NCBI GenBank assembly: GCA_026122225.1
Contig: JANEZZ010000310.1
Span: forward strand, 682,001-746,000
DNA: 64,000 nt
Reading direction: 5' to 3'
Source of the DNA: Heloderma charlesbogerti
Taxonomy: Eukaryota > Chordata > Lepidosauria > Squamata > Helodermatidae
The position numbers were made by a program, and so were the translations under genes. The notes beneath the pieces are model-generated. The model had not been told where the DNA came from, made no database searches, and worked only from the letters and a program-made list of their open reading frames with translations. Below are positions 44,991 to 56,335 of this stretch, piece by piece (within the stretch, counting starts at the first letter, position 1; each line of letters begins with the position of its first letter).

Positions 44991-46186
44991 GAAAGACATA
45001 TGTAACTGTATCTACAAAATCTATTCAGATACAAATGGAACTCCTAATTAAGTTTCAGATATACAAAAATGGCAGTATCATATTATGTAAAATAACATCT
45101 TCATAAAATCTGTATATCACCCAATTAATCATCATGACAACATTTAGCTGCATATAGATAAACATATATATTTACTGAAAATAATGTACTTATTCAGAGA
45201 GATCTGGGGAGCCAGTTTTTTCCGCTAAAACATATATGAGTAATATAATCTACTTCCGCTGGGAGGATGTGTGTGGAAATTGCCTCCCTGCTGTGCTTTT
45301 ATTTCATGCTTGTTCTATATAAGGAGCGGGCAAACTGCATATGGATGAGCCGCTGATTATGGCTGTTGCTGTTATTGTCAGCAGCAGGAGAAGAGGTGCT
45401 ATTGGCCCAGCCCTTGTAACACTTTGCTTGGGCATTGGCCAACAATGCCCAACGTAGGTGCAAACTGATGTGTCTTGGTGCTGTGTGTCTTGTGAGCCTC
45501 CATTGCCCTGGTGTATGTAAGATCTGAAGAAGCGTTCACAGAGTAAGTTGTGATTACTGATGCTGCCAAACCTTGTAATGTCGTTGTTTGGGATGCAAAT
45601 TGGGTAAGCTTGCAATTAGCGATGCGTGACCTCCTGCTGGCTTGTGTCGAACTGGTTTAGAAATAACCCACACTAAGAGTTGCCTATTGTTACTTGAGAT
45701 GGTGTCTTCTTGGCCCGACATTAGTTTGCATATGTTGGACATGTCTGAGCCACAGTGAAGTATGCAGAGCAAAATTTGAAGATGTAAAATGCAATCCTGC
45801 CCTTCGTTACCCTTGGACTTGACAAGGAATAGCGCGTGAGTAAGCATGTAAAGGGCAGCAGCTGTAAAGCAAGTTGAACACAGTGGCGGTGACCCAACAC
45901 TTAACTCACCATTGTGTTAAGGGATAAGGAAAACTGTCTTGGTGGTATTGGTGCCAAGAACAGGTTTGATAGAAAACAAGCTGAGTCAGCAGTTTCACTG
46001 CTCATCATTGGTCATCAAAGAGCAGTGCTAAACTGTGTTAACAGAAGCATCATTTTTAGGACTGGAGAAATGATAGTTCCACTCAACTCAGTACTGCTAA
46101 CTGCTGATTTACATAGCCAGGAAAATCACATGGTACAGACTTCATGAGACTGTACCAGTTCTGAAGCCAGGTGAGCAACCATATGA
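44990..46186. other. 3' flank/3'UTR intron, unassigned
   Basis: About 1.2 kb without a recognised gene or classified repeat. TATATAAG at about 45316 is noted but unsupported as a promoter. Confidence 0.4.
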
Positions 46187-46238
46187 GATGGATGGATGGA
46201 TGGATGGATGGATGGATGGGCGGGCGGGCGGGCGGGTG
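46187..46238. repeat. (GGAT)n then (GGGC)n microsatellite
   Basis: About seven GGAT units switch cleanly into CGGG units. Confidence 0.9.
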
Positions 46239-46369
46239 GACAGACAGAATTTCCTGTAGTATTTTTGTACAGGGATACATATTTTTTAGCACAAAGAGCA
46301 TTCAGTCATGTGCTCCCCCCAACCACATTATAAAATGGTACAGTACCATATAATTATTCTAAATGTGTT

Positions 46370-46490
46370 TTTGGTTATGAGACCTCGTATTGACTCTTCT
46401 GTTCAGGTCTGGGTTCCACTGTTGGAAGGGATTCAAAGGAGAACAAAGATCATAAAAGGACTTACAAATGGGAAGGCTAGCTTTCATCCT
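46370..46490 (+). pseudogene. CR1-type LINE relic
   Basis: MRPRIDSSVQVWVPLLEGIQ and RRTKIIKGL in one frame echo [12 protein letters not shown]...[11 protein letters not shown]. Confidence 0.5.
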
Positions 46491-46569
46491 GAAAGCTTAT
46501 TTGTCTGGCTCAATGAGCCCATCTAAAATTGGGGAAATAGAGCCAGAAAAGCAAAGCATAAGTTACAGG

Positions 46570-46842
46570 TATAGAATCTAGAGGTGCAAATACAGAAATA
46601 ATTGCTATAATTTAAATAGAAATACAATACATCTTACCATAGATCAGGAGGCCTGTGTGCCTGCCTGCTCAGTCTGCTATCTAGGCGCTAACTGTTCATG
46701 GGCTACTTCAAGAGCCTTTCTGCTGTCCCTTCTTGTTCTTTGTCTTTAAACTGGATTTGGAGAACCCTTCAAATAGAGCCTGCCTTCAAATAGAGCAGCG
46801 TGCTCTGTAAAGTAGGGCACATGGCCACCATAGCAGAAATCA
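46570..46842. repeat. Unclassified dispersed repeat, copy 3 of 3
   Basis: Shares AAATAGAAATACAATACATC, TTCATGGGCTACTTCAAG, CCTTCAAATAGAG and GGCACATGGCCACCATAG with 1040 and 38195. Confidence 0.6.
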
Positions 46843-46857
46843 TAACTTAAAACAGCC

Positions 46858-46945
46858 TTCCAGAACCTGGCACCTTCCAGATGTGTTGGACTACAACTCC
46901 CAGAATCCCCCAGCCAGCCAGCATGGCCACCATTACCATTAAGTT
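46858..46945. mobile_element. ACTACAACTCC MITE half
   Basis: TGTTGGACTACAACTCCCAG followed by CCCAGCCAGCCAGCATGGCC. Confidence 0.55.
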
Positions 46946-47097
46946 ATGATCTCTGCCTTCACAAATCACTGATGATGCCTGAAACAAAAATCAGTTCATA
47001 GCCACATCAAGGCAGTGTGTAAATCAGCCCAAAATTAGCTTTAACCCAACTCTTTTGTCTTAAACCAGTTACAGCTCTGGCTGTATGTTAATGAAAG

Positions 47098-47281
47098 CTG
47101 CAATCCTATGTCCATTTACCTGGGAATAAGCCTCATTAAATTCAGTGGGACTTACATCCAAGTAAACCTGTATAGGATTGTGCTGTAAGGCTGCACTCAT
47201 ATACACACTTACTGGAAGTAAGCCCCATTGAACTCATTGGGATTTACTTCTGTGTAGACATGCATAGGATTGTGCTGTAAG
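47098..47281. repeat. Tandem pair of squamate CAATCCTAT repeats
   Basis: Two units, each running from GCTGCAATCCTATGTCC or GCTGCACTCATATACACAC to ATAGGATTGTGCTGTAAGG. They share AAGCCCCATTGAACTCA-type text. The outer ends are inverted repeats of each other. Confidence 0.65.
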
Positions 47282-47369
47282 GAGCATGTCCACTGCAGAC
47301 CTATCCACAAAAAACGTTCGCCAAACTCTCTGGTGTTCCATTTGGCCAGGCTATTAATTTACATTTTTT

Positions 47370-47790
47370 ATTCTTGGCTACGCTTCAGTCATCAATATCA
47401 GAGTAATTTACAAAATGAACATAAAAATACAATAAAATCCAACAAAGATAAAATTGAGCAGGCACTTTTAAAACATTTCCACTGGGCACTGAAAAAAAAA
47501 TCAAGATGGCACCAGGCAACTCTCCCTTGGGTGGGAGTTTCATAAACAGGGAGCTAAAACAGAAAACACCCTGTCTCAGATCACCACTCACCTTAATTCA
47601 GATGGCAGACAGAGGAGAGACACTGAGCCAATCTCAATGGTCAGAAAGGTTAATGTGGGGAAAAGGTGTCCCTTTAGGTACCTTGGTTCCAAGCCATTTA
47701 GGGCTTTGTCCATTAAAATTTCCTCAGAAAGAGGCCAAGAGCCAATGTAACTTTTTCGGAAGTGGCATAGCATGCTTCATATGACTGGGC
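47370..47790 (-). mobile_element. L2-type LINE 3' region, antisense (degenerate)
   Basis: GGCACTGAAAAAAAAATCAAG, ACCAGGCAACTCTCCC and GGGAGCTAAAACAGAAAACACC resemble 42880-43010; 47640-47790 continues as older debris. Confidence 0.45.
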
Positions 47791-47877
47791 TTTTAACAAT
47801 CAGGCTGTTGTATTGCACTCATTGTTTCTAAACCATCTTTACAGGCAGCCTGAAGGTTATGCCTAGAATAGTCCAAT

Positions 47878-48240
47878 CAGGGCTGGCGTCTAGGGTTGGC
47901 ATGGTTAGGCAACTGCTGAGGGCCTGCTCACCCGCAGGGGCCCACTGACAAGAGCCCCCTGGATGTGCTCCTCCTTTTCACCCTTGCAACCGGCTCATTC
48001 ACCTGCCTCTCATTTTGGCCCGGACAACGGTGGTGGCAAGGAGGAGGAGCAGGAGATGCCACGGCCTGCTGGGTCCCTGGCTCGCTGCCTGCCAAGCGAG
48101 CAAATGGTAGTAATGATGAGAAAGAGGAGCGGGAGCAAGAGCAGCTGGTGACAATGGTGGTGAGGGGTAGCCTCACAGAGGGTGGGGGCCCATTGAGAGA
48201 GTCTTGCCCAAGGGCCCTCAAAAACCTGGAGCTGGCACTG
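47878..48240. mobile_element. hAT-type non-autonomous element (GGGCCCAC family)
   Basis: From CAGGGCTGGCGTC to GGAGCTGGCACTG; flanks AGTCCAAT and AGCCCAAT (seven of eight). Best-preserved copy of the family also at 8301 and 33088. Confidence 0.82.
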
Positions 48241-48350
48241 AGCCCAATGACATTCCTTGAAGGGTGTGCGCATGTGTGCGCATGCATGATGGAAGGGGAC
48301 TTGCTGATCTGAGAAGACTCCGGATCCATTTTAGAACTATCAGAAGAAGC

Positions 48351-48556
48351 CAGTGGAGGCTGGTGGCTCTGGTTTCAGTGGGGCCGTGAATCCATTCTGG
48401 GTTTTAGTCAGAACCAGCCAGACTTCTAAAGGATCTGTCCAAGATGCTGAACCCCATCCCCCAAACACCATGGATACCTCCTTTAAAGTTCTGGCTGGTT
48501 CTGACTGAAACCCACAGTGGATTCACAGACGCAATGGAAGCCACCAGCCTCCATCA
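48351..48556. mobile_element. hAT-type foldback MITE
   Basis: Ends CAGTGGAGGCTGGTGGCTC and GAAGCCACCAGCCTCCATC; flanks GAAGAAGC and AAAGAAGT (six of eight). It ends about 105 bp upstream of the candidate UTR exon. Confidence 0.8.
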
Positions 48557-48661
48557 AAAGAAGTAATAACAATGAAACTGGGAACTCCATCAAACCGATT
48601 CATTTTTTTTCTTTATATTTTTGTTTCCTCCAACCCAACCCACTACTGTGTCTCTAACCAG

Positions 48662-48767
48662 ACCAGGCCAATCATAGCTCCAAGGATGACCCCACAGTTG
48701 CCTAGCAACCCTCTAGCTGTTATGGGAGACCCAAACAAAAGCTCTCCCTCCCAAATTATCCGAAACT
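48662..48767 (+). other. Candidate non-coding 3'UTR exon of CELF6
   Basis: A 106-bp stretch of non-repetitive sequence between two repeat-filled blocks. It is preceded by a T/C-rich tract and tctctaaccag (AG ending 48661; a second AG ends at 48666) and followed by gtaagt at 48768. This fits an exon after the donor at 42584, but the assignment rests only on splice-site appearance. Confidence 0.3.
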
Positions 48768-49314
48768 GTAAGTGACTTCACTCATGTTGTCATCGTCCTC
48801 TTCGATGACGCCATGTGGCCGGTTGTAATCTTGTTGCATGAACTTGACGTTGATCTTTCTATATCTCTGCTTTATTTTTATTGGTTCTTCTCCCTTCTTC
48901 ACCCCCACCCTTCCTCCTCTCTTTTGGCAATTGTGCAGTGCCATATTGATGCCCATAGTGGATAGTTTTTGGAGTGCTGATTGGTCAGTCTTTTACTAGT
49001 TGTGGATTTCTTGAGCCCATTAACTCCACTTTGTCCTTCTTTGTATCTTCTTCTTTTTCTCTCTTTCTGTTGTGATGTGACAATGATGTGTGTGGCCTCT
49101 ATATTCACTGTACGATCATGACGGCTGGCTAAGATGGCTGGGGCTGCTTTAAGAAATCAGACTCGCACAAGGAACAGGAGTTTCTACAAGCACCTCTGTG
49201 TTTCCTAATTCGTAGCCCGTGCATTACTCCCAACACTTAAAGAAACACAAACATTCCACATAAAAATCTCGAGAGCATTAAGGCATCACTCCAATGGACT
49301 GACATCGAATGCTC
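48768..49314. other. Unassigned non-repetitive sequence
   Basis: Pyrimidine-rich patches and ATCATGACGGCTGGCTAAGA text. No gene or repeat recognised; could be intron of the 3'UTR. Confidence 0.35.
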
Positions 49315-49317
49315 TTT

Positions 49318-49500
49318 CATTGTGGCTTAGTGGAAGAGCGCATGCTTTGCATGCAAAAGGCCCCAGGTTCAATCTGAGCAGGACTGAGAAAGATGCCTGT
49401 CTGAACCTTTGGAGAGCCGCCTCCTCTAAACAGAGACAATACTGACTCAGAAGGACGGATGAGCTGACTTGATATAAAGCAACCTCCCACATTCCTAATT
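49318..49500 (+). mobile_element. tRNA-Ala-like SINE
   Basis: GTGGCTTAGTGGAAGAGCG, TGCTTTGCATGCAAAAGGCC, CCCAGGTTCAATC and a body ending CAACCTCCCACATTCCTAA. Confidence 0.75.
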
Positions 49501-49989
49501 CAGTGATCTTCAGCTAGGTACAAAAAAGTCAAAGCTCTCTTTAAACTTGGGAGGGGGTGAGCGGGGAGATGTGTGAGCTGGGTTACGCCAGCCCCCCTCT
49601 CTTGACGTGGGTGCTTGGCCCATTCAGACCTGTAAAAGCTACTTTGGGCCCAGCCACAGAGGAGGTTTTTTCTTCTGTGAAGCCCACTGACCAGAGATGA
49701 TGACCCTGCAATCGATTCTCTGTTGTGTCTTCCAGGAGAAAAGAGTAGCACAGCAAGAGCACCTGTTCTTGCCAGACCTAGACTAAAATGACTGCCCCTT
49801 TGGGAATCATCCGGCGAGATTGCTGAACCTTTGGCTTGTCTTGATGCAGATTTTTAAAAATACTTTCTTTTTTGCACAGAAAAATGTAGTCCTGATTGCA
49901 GGCCTGGAATGTGGAGCCTTAGCAGAGAAGAGAGTTCATTGCTAGAGGCAGGGAAGCATTACCGATGTAGTACTACTGAGGAGAGGCAC

Positions 49990-50075
49990 TGAAGCTCAGT
50001 TGTAGAGCATATGCTTAGCATGCAAAAAGGCCCGGGTTCAGTCCCTGGCATCTCCAGTTAAGGGGGGGGGGTATC
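49990..50075 (+). mobile_element. tRNA-Ala-like SINE head, truncated
   Basis: GAAGCTCAGTTGTAGAGCAT, TTAGCATGCAAAAAGGCCC, GGGTTCAGTCCC. It ends at a G run. Confidence 0.7.
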
Positions 50076-50099
50076 TGTGATTCTTGAATTTTACACCAT

Positions 50100-50222
50100 G
50101 GGTTAGATCCAGACTTAGAGCAGTTCCACTGAAATCAATGGGACCAGTTAGTCATGACTAGCAAGTTCCATGGATTTCAGTGGCTCTACTCTGAGCATGA
50201 CTAAGTCTCCATCCAACCCAAG
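50100..50222. mobile_element. Inverted-repeat MITE (GGGTTAGATCCAGA family)
   Basis: Ends GGGTTAGATCCAGACTTAG and CTAAGTCTCCATCCAACCC, both with CTGAAATCAATGGGAC / CCATGGATTTCAGTGG inside. Confidence 0.7.
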
Positions 50223-50270
50223 GACTTAGAGTTGGGGAGGAACTCTATAGCTCAGTGGTAGTTCACATGC

Positions 50271-50390
50271 TTCAAGAATCTGTTGGACTCCAGCTCCTAT
50301 CAGCCCCAGCCAACAGGGCCAGTGGTTGGGAATGACGGGAGCTGTAGTCCAACTACATCTAGAGTGCTATAATTTCCGCACCCCTGTTTT
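50271..50390. mobile_element. Palindromic ACTACAACTCC-type element inside the SINE
   Basis: TTGGACTCCAGCTCCTATCA and TGACGGGAGCTGTAGTCCAA face each other. Confidence 0.65.
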
Positions 50391-50399
50391 ACATACAGA

Positions 50400-50782
50400 G
50401 GGCGGTACCCAACAGCGACTTTCCACAAACTCAAATAGCACGAGCGGAGCTCCACTGAATATTCCTGTTGCACAAGCAGTTGCCCATTACTCTTGTACAA
50501 CTGGCTTTGCAAGCACATGCACAGTTGGTTGTACAACGCATTGCACAATGGTTGGCATAACCAGTGGCATAAGCGGGATGCACAACAGGCTGGCTGCACA
50601 ATGCATTGCACGAGAGTTGTGCACAACAGGTTGCACCAGCATAATGCAAAACCACTTGCGCACCTGCACTTAGGCAATGTAACTTCAGCTGGATTTTTTC
50701 TCTTGCTCATAGTTCAGAACCTAGTTTCTGCTAACACAGTGTCATTTGCGCTGACGGAATGACACAGTTGGATGCTGCCCAT
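50400..50782. mobile_element. MITE filled with TTGCACAA-like quasi-palindromes
   Basis: The ends GGGCGGTACCCAACAGCGAC and GACACAGTTGGATGCTGCCC are imperfect inverted repeats. Inside, words such as GTTGCACAAGCAGTTGC, TTGTACAACTGG, GCATTGCACAATGG, GCACAACAGGC and GTTGTGCACAACAGGTTGC recur every 15-30 bp. Confidence 0.6.
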
Positions 50783-51522
50783 AAAGTCCCCAGTTCAATC
50801 CTTGGCATCTCTAGCTAAAAGGATCAGATAGCAGGTGATAGGAAAGACCCTTCTTGCCTAAGACCCTGGAAAGGTGCTGCCAGCCAGAGAGATGCTGCCA
50901 GCCAGAGTAGGCAATACTAGGTTAGATGGACAAAAGCTCTGACCTGGTCTAAGGCAGCTTCCTATGTTCCTAACAAGCAGATATGCATCAAGATTGAAAA
51001 ATGCCCAGGGCACGCCTTCTCTGCATGTCCTTTTTCCAGGGCTATGCGTAATTCCACCCCAGTGCAGGAAAAATGCAGAGCTGAGTACAGAATCCAGCTT
51101 CCTTTTTCATTAGGTGAAACAAGAAGCAGACTTCTAGCCCTGGATATGTAAAGACAGGTTGAAAAGTGGAGCTGCAAACTTTGGCCCAATTGTTGAAACC
51201 AAAGGGAGGACTCGGTTGGGTTGCCCAGTATTCAGTGAGAGGACCGGTGCTTCCTCATGACCGACAGAAGGGAGAATCAGATATGCAAGTTAAATAAACA
51301 TATGCAAATGTCCTTGTTTTGCATCATCAAGACATGTTTAAAAATTCAGCTTTCGTGGTGCAGAATTTGCGTGTAAGGGGTTTTTTTTAAAGTGCAGAAT
51401 AGACACAGCCCTGGCTAGGCCGTCTTTTGTCTTCTCACAGTAGCTCCTCCTGCACACTTTGCCTCCTCGATAGCCCCTGATAGTGCTGTAACCTGTCTTA
51501 ACATTCCCTCTTTGTCTTGCAG

Positions 51523-52732
51523 ATTGGATGCCGTGTGGCGAACAAAGAGTATTCCCCTTGTCCCGCGTGCCGCATCCAGACTTGTAACTCTCTTTCTTTG
51601 CAACATATCATGGAGGACGAGGAGGAGGCAGAAGAGGAGGAGGAGGAGAGGTGCACATGAAAAAGAGAGCCAGTTTGGTTGTACTTTTTTTTCCCCTTCT
51701 TTTTTCCTTTCCAATGTTCAAATCCGTCGGGGTTTTCTGTCTCTTTAAGGCAAGAGAAAGCAAAGAAGGTGGTTGTGACAATATTGGACAAGAGGGAAAA
51801 GAGGCGCTGATATTTGCCGACTCGAAACTCCACGACAGGAAGAGGCCGCTGGAGAAGACTTAAAAAAAAAAAATCCCTTGCGGAGAGAGCAGTGGGATTT
51901 TGCGAGAGGAAAGGTCGTGGGCATGGAGCCCACGGGTGGGACCAGCCTCTCTTGATAGCACTTGATTGATGCTTGAAATTCCGGAAGAGGGGGCCAAACA
52001 GTTCTAAACCAAAGCCGGTGGGTTTGGACCGGGCCTATATGTTACACCTGGGGAACGTTTTTTTGTTTTTAAAGGGGAAAGAAAAAAAGGGGCGGGGGGA
52101 ATTTCCACTTCTGTTTGGGAAAAGTAAAATCAGTTGCTAAGAGGATGTTGAACTTAACAGAAGATATATATATAAATAGGTCTATATATCTATATCCCAC
52201 GGATTGGGAGGTGGGGGTTTCTGTCCCACTTCGTCACCGGTCCAGGGAGATTGGATTAACTTCTTTCAAAGTCATATCATTCCTTAGAGTTTAGGGACCA
52301 AAGGACTATTGCTTTTTTAATATATATATATAAATTAATTAATTTAAAAAACAAAAGAAAAGAAAAAAAAAGAAACTCAAAGAGGTTTAAAAAAAAAAAG
52401 CAAACAAAAAAAGCTTCATGTCAAAGCTGCAAGTTGTCTCCAAGAGAAGCAAGTGCAAGTAAGCAAAACAAGCAGATGTCGCTTTATGGGCAGTGTAGCG
52501 CGTACCAGTGTCCTCGTGACCGCATTGAACACTGGAGGGTTTAAGTGAGAAGAGAAACTGGCAATTGGGGGAGGGGGTCATTAACAGCAACTCTCTCCTC
52601 CTCCTCTTTCCATATAGCTTTTGGGGAGCTTTTGGGAGATGGGGAGAGGGATGTAATTGCAGTCCCTGAACTGCTTCTTGCATGCCTTGAAAGTTAACAT
52701 CAACCAGTGTGAGAAGAGACACGGGATCATAA
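51523..52732 (+). other. Candidate terminal 3'UTR exon of CELF6
   Basis: A strong acceptor (ccctctttgtcttgcag, ending 51522) opens about 1.2 kb free of any repeat family seen elsewhere in the window. It holds a GA-rich run near 51610-51650, poly-A and poly-T runs, and AT repeats near 52160-52195 and 52320-52335. I see no AATAAA before the SINE at 52733, so the 3' end is not fixed. A short acidic open frame inside has no support as a protein. Confidence 0.4.
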
Positions 52733-52925
52733 TTATTTCATGGGAAGCTGCCTTATACAGAGTCGAGCCATTGGTTCATCTAGTTCAGTAATGTCTACAC
52801 CACAGACTGGCTGTGGATCTCCAATGTTCAGATGGTGGTCTTTCTCAGCTCTGCCTGGAGATGCCTGGGATTGAACCTGGGTTCTTTGGCGTGCAAAGCA
52901 TGTGCTTTGCACAATCCCCAAAAGG
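52733..52925 (-). mobile_element. tRNA-Ala-like SINE, antisense
   Basis: GGGAAGCTGCCTTATACAG at the left, then GCCTGGGATTGAACCTGGG and GCAAAGCATGTGCTTTGCA at the right: the reverse of the 35045 copy. Confidence 0.8.
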
Positions 52926-52937
52926 TTTATTCAGAAG

Positions 52938-53317
52938 TAGGGATGTGCAAATCAGCAAAACATGAGCTCACTGAAGTTGTCCAAATTCCATCCTGAAGCT
53001 CATTCCGAGTCGATATCGGATTGTGAGCTTTGCTTTTTTTATTTTGCATGAAAATCCGTGCATATATTTTTCCAAATGTTTGCATCGATTGTGCACATTT
53101 TTGAAATGTAGGCATTCTTTTCCCATGATTAAAGCATATTTGCACACATTTTTAAAATGTATTCATTTTGAAATGTATGCATTTTTGAAATGTACACTTG
53201 CTGTTGAATGTTATTGGGTTGGGGGGGAGTCCATGAATCACATTGCAAGCTCGGAAATGTATGAATTTCGGTCTAAAAAATCCTGATCAAACACAACGAA
53301 TTTCTCATACTCCCCTA
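52938..53317. mobile_element. hAT-type AGGGATG-family element
   Basis: From TAGGGATGTGCAAATCAGC to TTCTCATACTCCCCTA; flanks TTCAGAAG and CTCAGAAG (seven of eight). It sits inside a CAATCCTAT-family repeat whose remainder (GAAGTAAGTCCCACTAAG) follows. Confidence 0.75.
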
Positions 53318-53496
53318 CTCAGAAGTAAGTCCCACTAAGTTCAATGAGGCTTACTCCCAAGTAAGAATGCATTAGGGTTACAGCCCTAGTCTGCCTTCAG
53401 GGTCAGCCCAGTCTTCTGGTTGCCCCTCCCCCCCTTGCCCCAAGAGAAAAATAGGGTTTAATCTTGATCAACAAAGGCTGAGACTAACCACAGTTT

Positions 53497-53945
53497 AAGA
53501 ACATAAGAAGAGCCATGCTGGATCAGACCAAAGGTCCAGCTAGTCCAGCATTCTGTTCACACAGTGGCCAACCAGCTGCCCACAGGAAACCCACAAGCAG
53601 GACATGAGTGCAACAGCACCCTCCCACCCATGTGCCCCAGCAACTGGTGTACACAGGCTCAGTGCCTCTGATACTGGAGGTAGCACATAGCCATCAAGAC
53701 TAGTAGCCATTGATAGCTTTCTCCTCCAGGATTTTGTCCAACCCCCTTTTAAAGCCACCCAAATTAGTGGCCATCACTACATGTTGTGGAAGGGAATTCC
53801 ATAGTTCAACTCTGCGCTGTGTGAAGAAGTCCTTTTCTCTGTCCTGAATCTCCCACCGGTCAGCTTCATAAGATGACCCCTGGTACTAGTACTAGGAGAG
53901 AGGGAGAAAAATGACTCCCCATCCTTATGTTCTTAGGGTGTAATC
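53497..53945 (-). mobile_element. CR1-clade LINE 3' end, antisense
   Basis: AAGAACATAAGAAGAGCCATG, CTAGTCCAGCATTCTGTTC, GGAATTCCATAGTTCAAC and GTCCTGAATCTCCCACCGG. Confidence 0.85.
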
Positions 53946-53989
53946 TTGATCAACAGTGGCTAAGACTAACCAGTGCTTTAGTTCAGAGA

Positions 53990-54110
53990 ACATGTAGCCC
54001 TTCAGATGTTGATGGACTCTGGTTCCTATCAGGCTCAACCAGTATAGCCAATGGTGACAAATGACAGAGTTGAAGTCCAACCATATCTGAACAGCCACAT
54101 ATCCCCTACC
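53990..54110. mobile_element. Palindromic ACTACAACTCC-type element (degenerate)
   Basis: TGATGGACTCTGGTTCCTATC faces GACAGAGTTGAAGTCCAACC. Confidence 0.5.
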
Positions 54111-54429
54111 CCTGTTTTTGGCACACAGTGCTTCTCCCCTGCCATTTCACATCGTTATCCCAAGAAGAGGGCAAAAAGCTTTGGATTTCTAGTAACCTGC
54201 CTTACACTTAAGCATCCATCCCTCTGAAGCAGCACACCTGTGAAGCAATCTGAACCAAAACTCAGGCAGGATGAAAGCAGGCCTGTGGACCTACAAGTTC
54301 AGATTGAACCAGGCTATTTCTACCAAGCCCCTGCCGCTACCATCCGAAGTAGCCAGAACAAAGATTCCTATTTTTCACCCTGTGTCTGATTTGCCAGGAA
54401 GCCGAGGCCAGCCTTCCCCCAAGCTGATG

Positions 54430-54560
54430 CTCTCCCAGTGCATCAGGATTACAACTCCCATCATGCCCAGTCAGCATGCGCATTGGCCATACTGGCTGGG
54501 GATTGTGTGAGTTGTTGTCCAACGTATCTAGAGGGCACCAGGTTAGCAGAAGGCTGCATT
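54430..54560. mobile_element. Palindromic ACTACAACTCC MITE
   Basis: GATTACAACTCCCATCATGC faces GATTGTGTGAGTTGTTGTCC, then AACGTATCTAGAGGGCACCA. Confidence 0.65.
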
Positions 54561-56190
54561 TGCAGTGTGACATGTCAATAAAACCAAACTTGGAACATTT
54601 GCTCGGGAGGCTTCTGTGGAAAAGGAGCCCCGACAGACAGTGACACCTCCATTCCTGGCTTTGGAGGAGGTCTCTGATCACCTTTTCAGACTCAGGTGAT
54701 TCCTCCCCTGATTACCTGCAGCTCCAGAGTGTCCTCCTCCTCAGACAGTTTGCCATGCCCAGGGAGAGCAGGAGACATTTCAACCTAGGGATCTCCATCA
54801 CCAGGCAATCTGGCCTTTTTGGGGCTCACCTGATTTCCACAGTGCCCCTGAGTCAGCTTACATTTGCGAGCTGGGCCGCAAGTTTCTTTCTGAAATCTGG
54901 GAACTTGCTCGAGGGTGCTTTATTTGCGTAAAAAGCCATCTGTGCAAATTGTGCCACAATTTGTGCAAATCACACAAATTTTGGTCATAATTTGTGCAAA
55001 TTATGGCCACAGTTTGCTCAAATTACTTTTACGCAAATGTTTAAAAACCCAGAACTCTGCAAACTGACCTCACTCGATGCAGATCAAGTTGGGCCAGCTT
55101 GTGGGAAAGCAAGTTGAAGTGTGGGGGCTGAGCTGATTAAAGCTCAGTGAGCTTCAGCCCCCAGACAGATTCTCCAATATCCCTATTTCAACCATATGTG
55201 CATGCATCCATATACAAACACAGCCTCTTGAACTTCCAAACAAGTGTAACACTTTTCTTCAGGGTCTCTAAAGGGACTCACAGCAAAGGCCTTGTACAGA
55301 GACAATAAACATATATCATTTTAATTTCTTAATTAAAAACAATAATAATGCACATGTAATACTTTTACATGCATAACAATTCATTTATCACCAAAACAAT
55401 TAAACAGAGCACAGCCCTCCCAAAGTTCTGTTTTTCAGCTTGAGTCCACAACAAAAATATAAATAAAACTTCTCTCTGAAGCTTGATTTTTCTGCTGGCC
55501 GAAGAAGGAAAACAGTTTCTACTCCATTCACTCTAGTTCTGCAGCAATCATTTCAGAATGGACCAGGATCCAGCAACACAGGAACAACTTTGTAAACAGC
55601 CCTTTATATAATATAAAAGAACATAAACAACAAGGAATTCAAGTGTTTGTAAAAAAAAAAAAAATCATGACTCTCTAGAAAAAATTACAAAAGGAAACCT
55701 CCCTACTAACCTGTCTCAAAGGTTCAGGGTCTTACAGAGAGGAGAAAGCAAGCTTCTTCCACACTGCATTTTGGTAACTGCGTAAAATCATGGTGGCCGC
55801 TCCCTATCTCACTCCTTTACTGAGCATGTGGAGGAATATCCCCACTCAGAATTCTTAAAGAAAAACACACCAGTGGGTTACACAAGCGCCCTCTAGGGAG
55901 GAAGCACCTCACCTGCTCCTCTCTCTACAAGGCTCAATCAGGCTTCAGTCAGTCCCAGGCCAGGGATGGAGCAATGCTCCTATTTCCCCGCTGAGCCTAG
56001 AATGTCCAGACCAATCCTGAATCTTGCCCCCCAGGGAGCTGTCTGTGGTCCTGGCCCTCACCTGTCTGACTTGCCCCTTGCCTTACTTCTCACAGATCCC
56101 CTCATGTGCTCCAGCTTTGAAACAGGAGATGCTTTGGCATCAGTAATGTACAGGCAGAAGCCATGTTCCCCTCCACATTTGGTGACTCCA
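54560..56190. other. Downstream flank, mostly unassigned
   Basis: 54880-55045 holds GTGCAAATTGTGCCACAATT-type text of the AGGGATG/TTTGCACAA family. 55050-56190 has no recognised gene or classified repeat. Confidence 0.4.
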
Positions 56191-56335
56191 TTACAACCTT
56201 CCCTCAACCTGGCTCCCTCCAGATGGGTTGGACTACAACTCCTGTCAGCCATAGCCATAGTGATCAGTGGCCATGGGTGATGGGAGCTGTAGTCCAACAC
56301 AGCTGGGGGGCTCCAGATAGGGGAAGGCTGCTCTG
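56190..56335. mobile_element. Palindromic ACTACAACTCC MITE
   Basis: GGTTGGACTACAACTCCTGTC faces GATGGGAGCTGTAGTCCAAC. Mirrored exactly at 63786-63931. Confidence 0.7.

Larger units (their letters stand above)
50228..50975 (+). mobile_element. tRNA-Ala-like SINE interrupted twice
   Basis: The head 50228-50270 (CTCTATAGCTCAGTGGTAG), a scrap near 50390-50400 (TTTACATACAGAG) and the body 50783-50975 (CAGTTCAATCCTTGGCATC ... GGCAGCTTCCTATGTTCC) are one SINE split by the elements at 50271-50390 and 50400-50782. Confidence 0.7.

Noticed and set aside
51613..51660. Short acidic open frame in the candidate terminal exon
   Set aside because: GA-rich low-complexity sequence, too short and downstream of the CELF6 stop; no evidence of translation.
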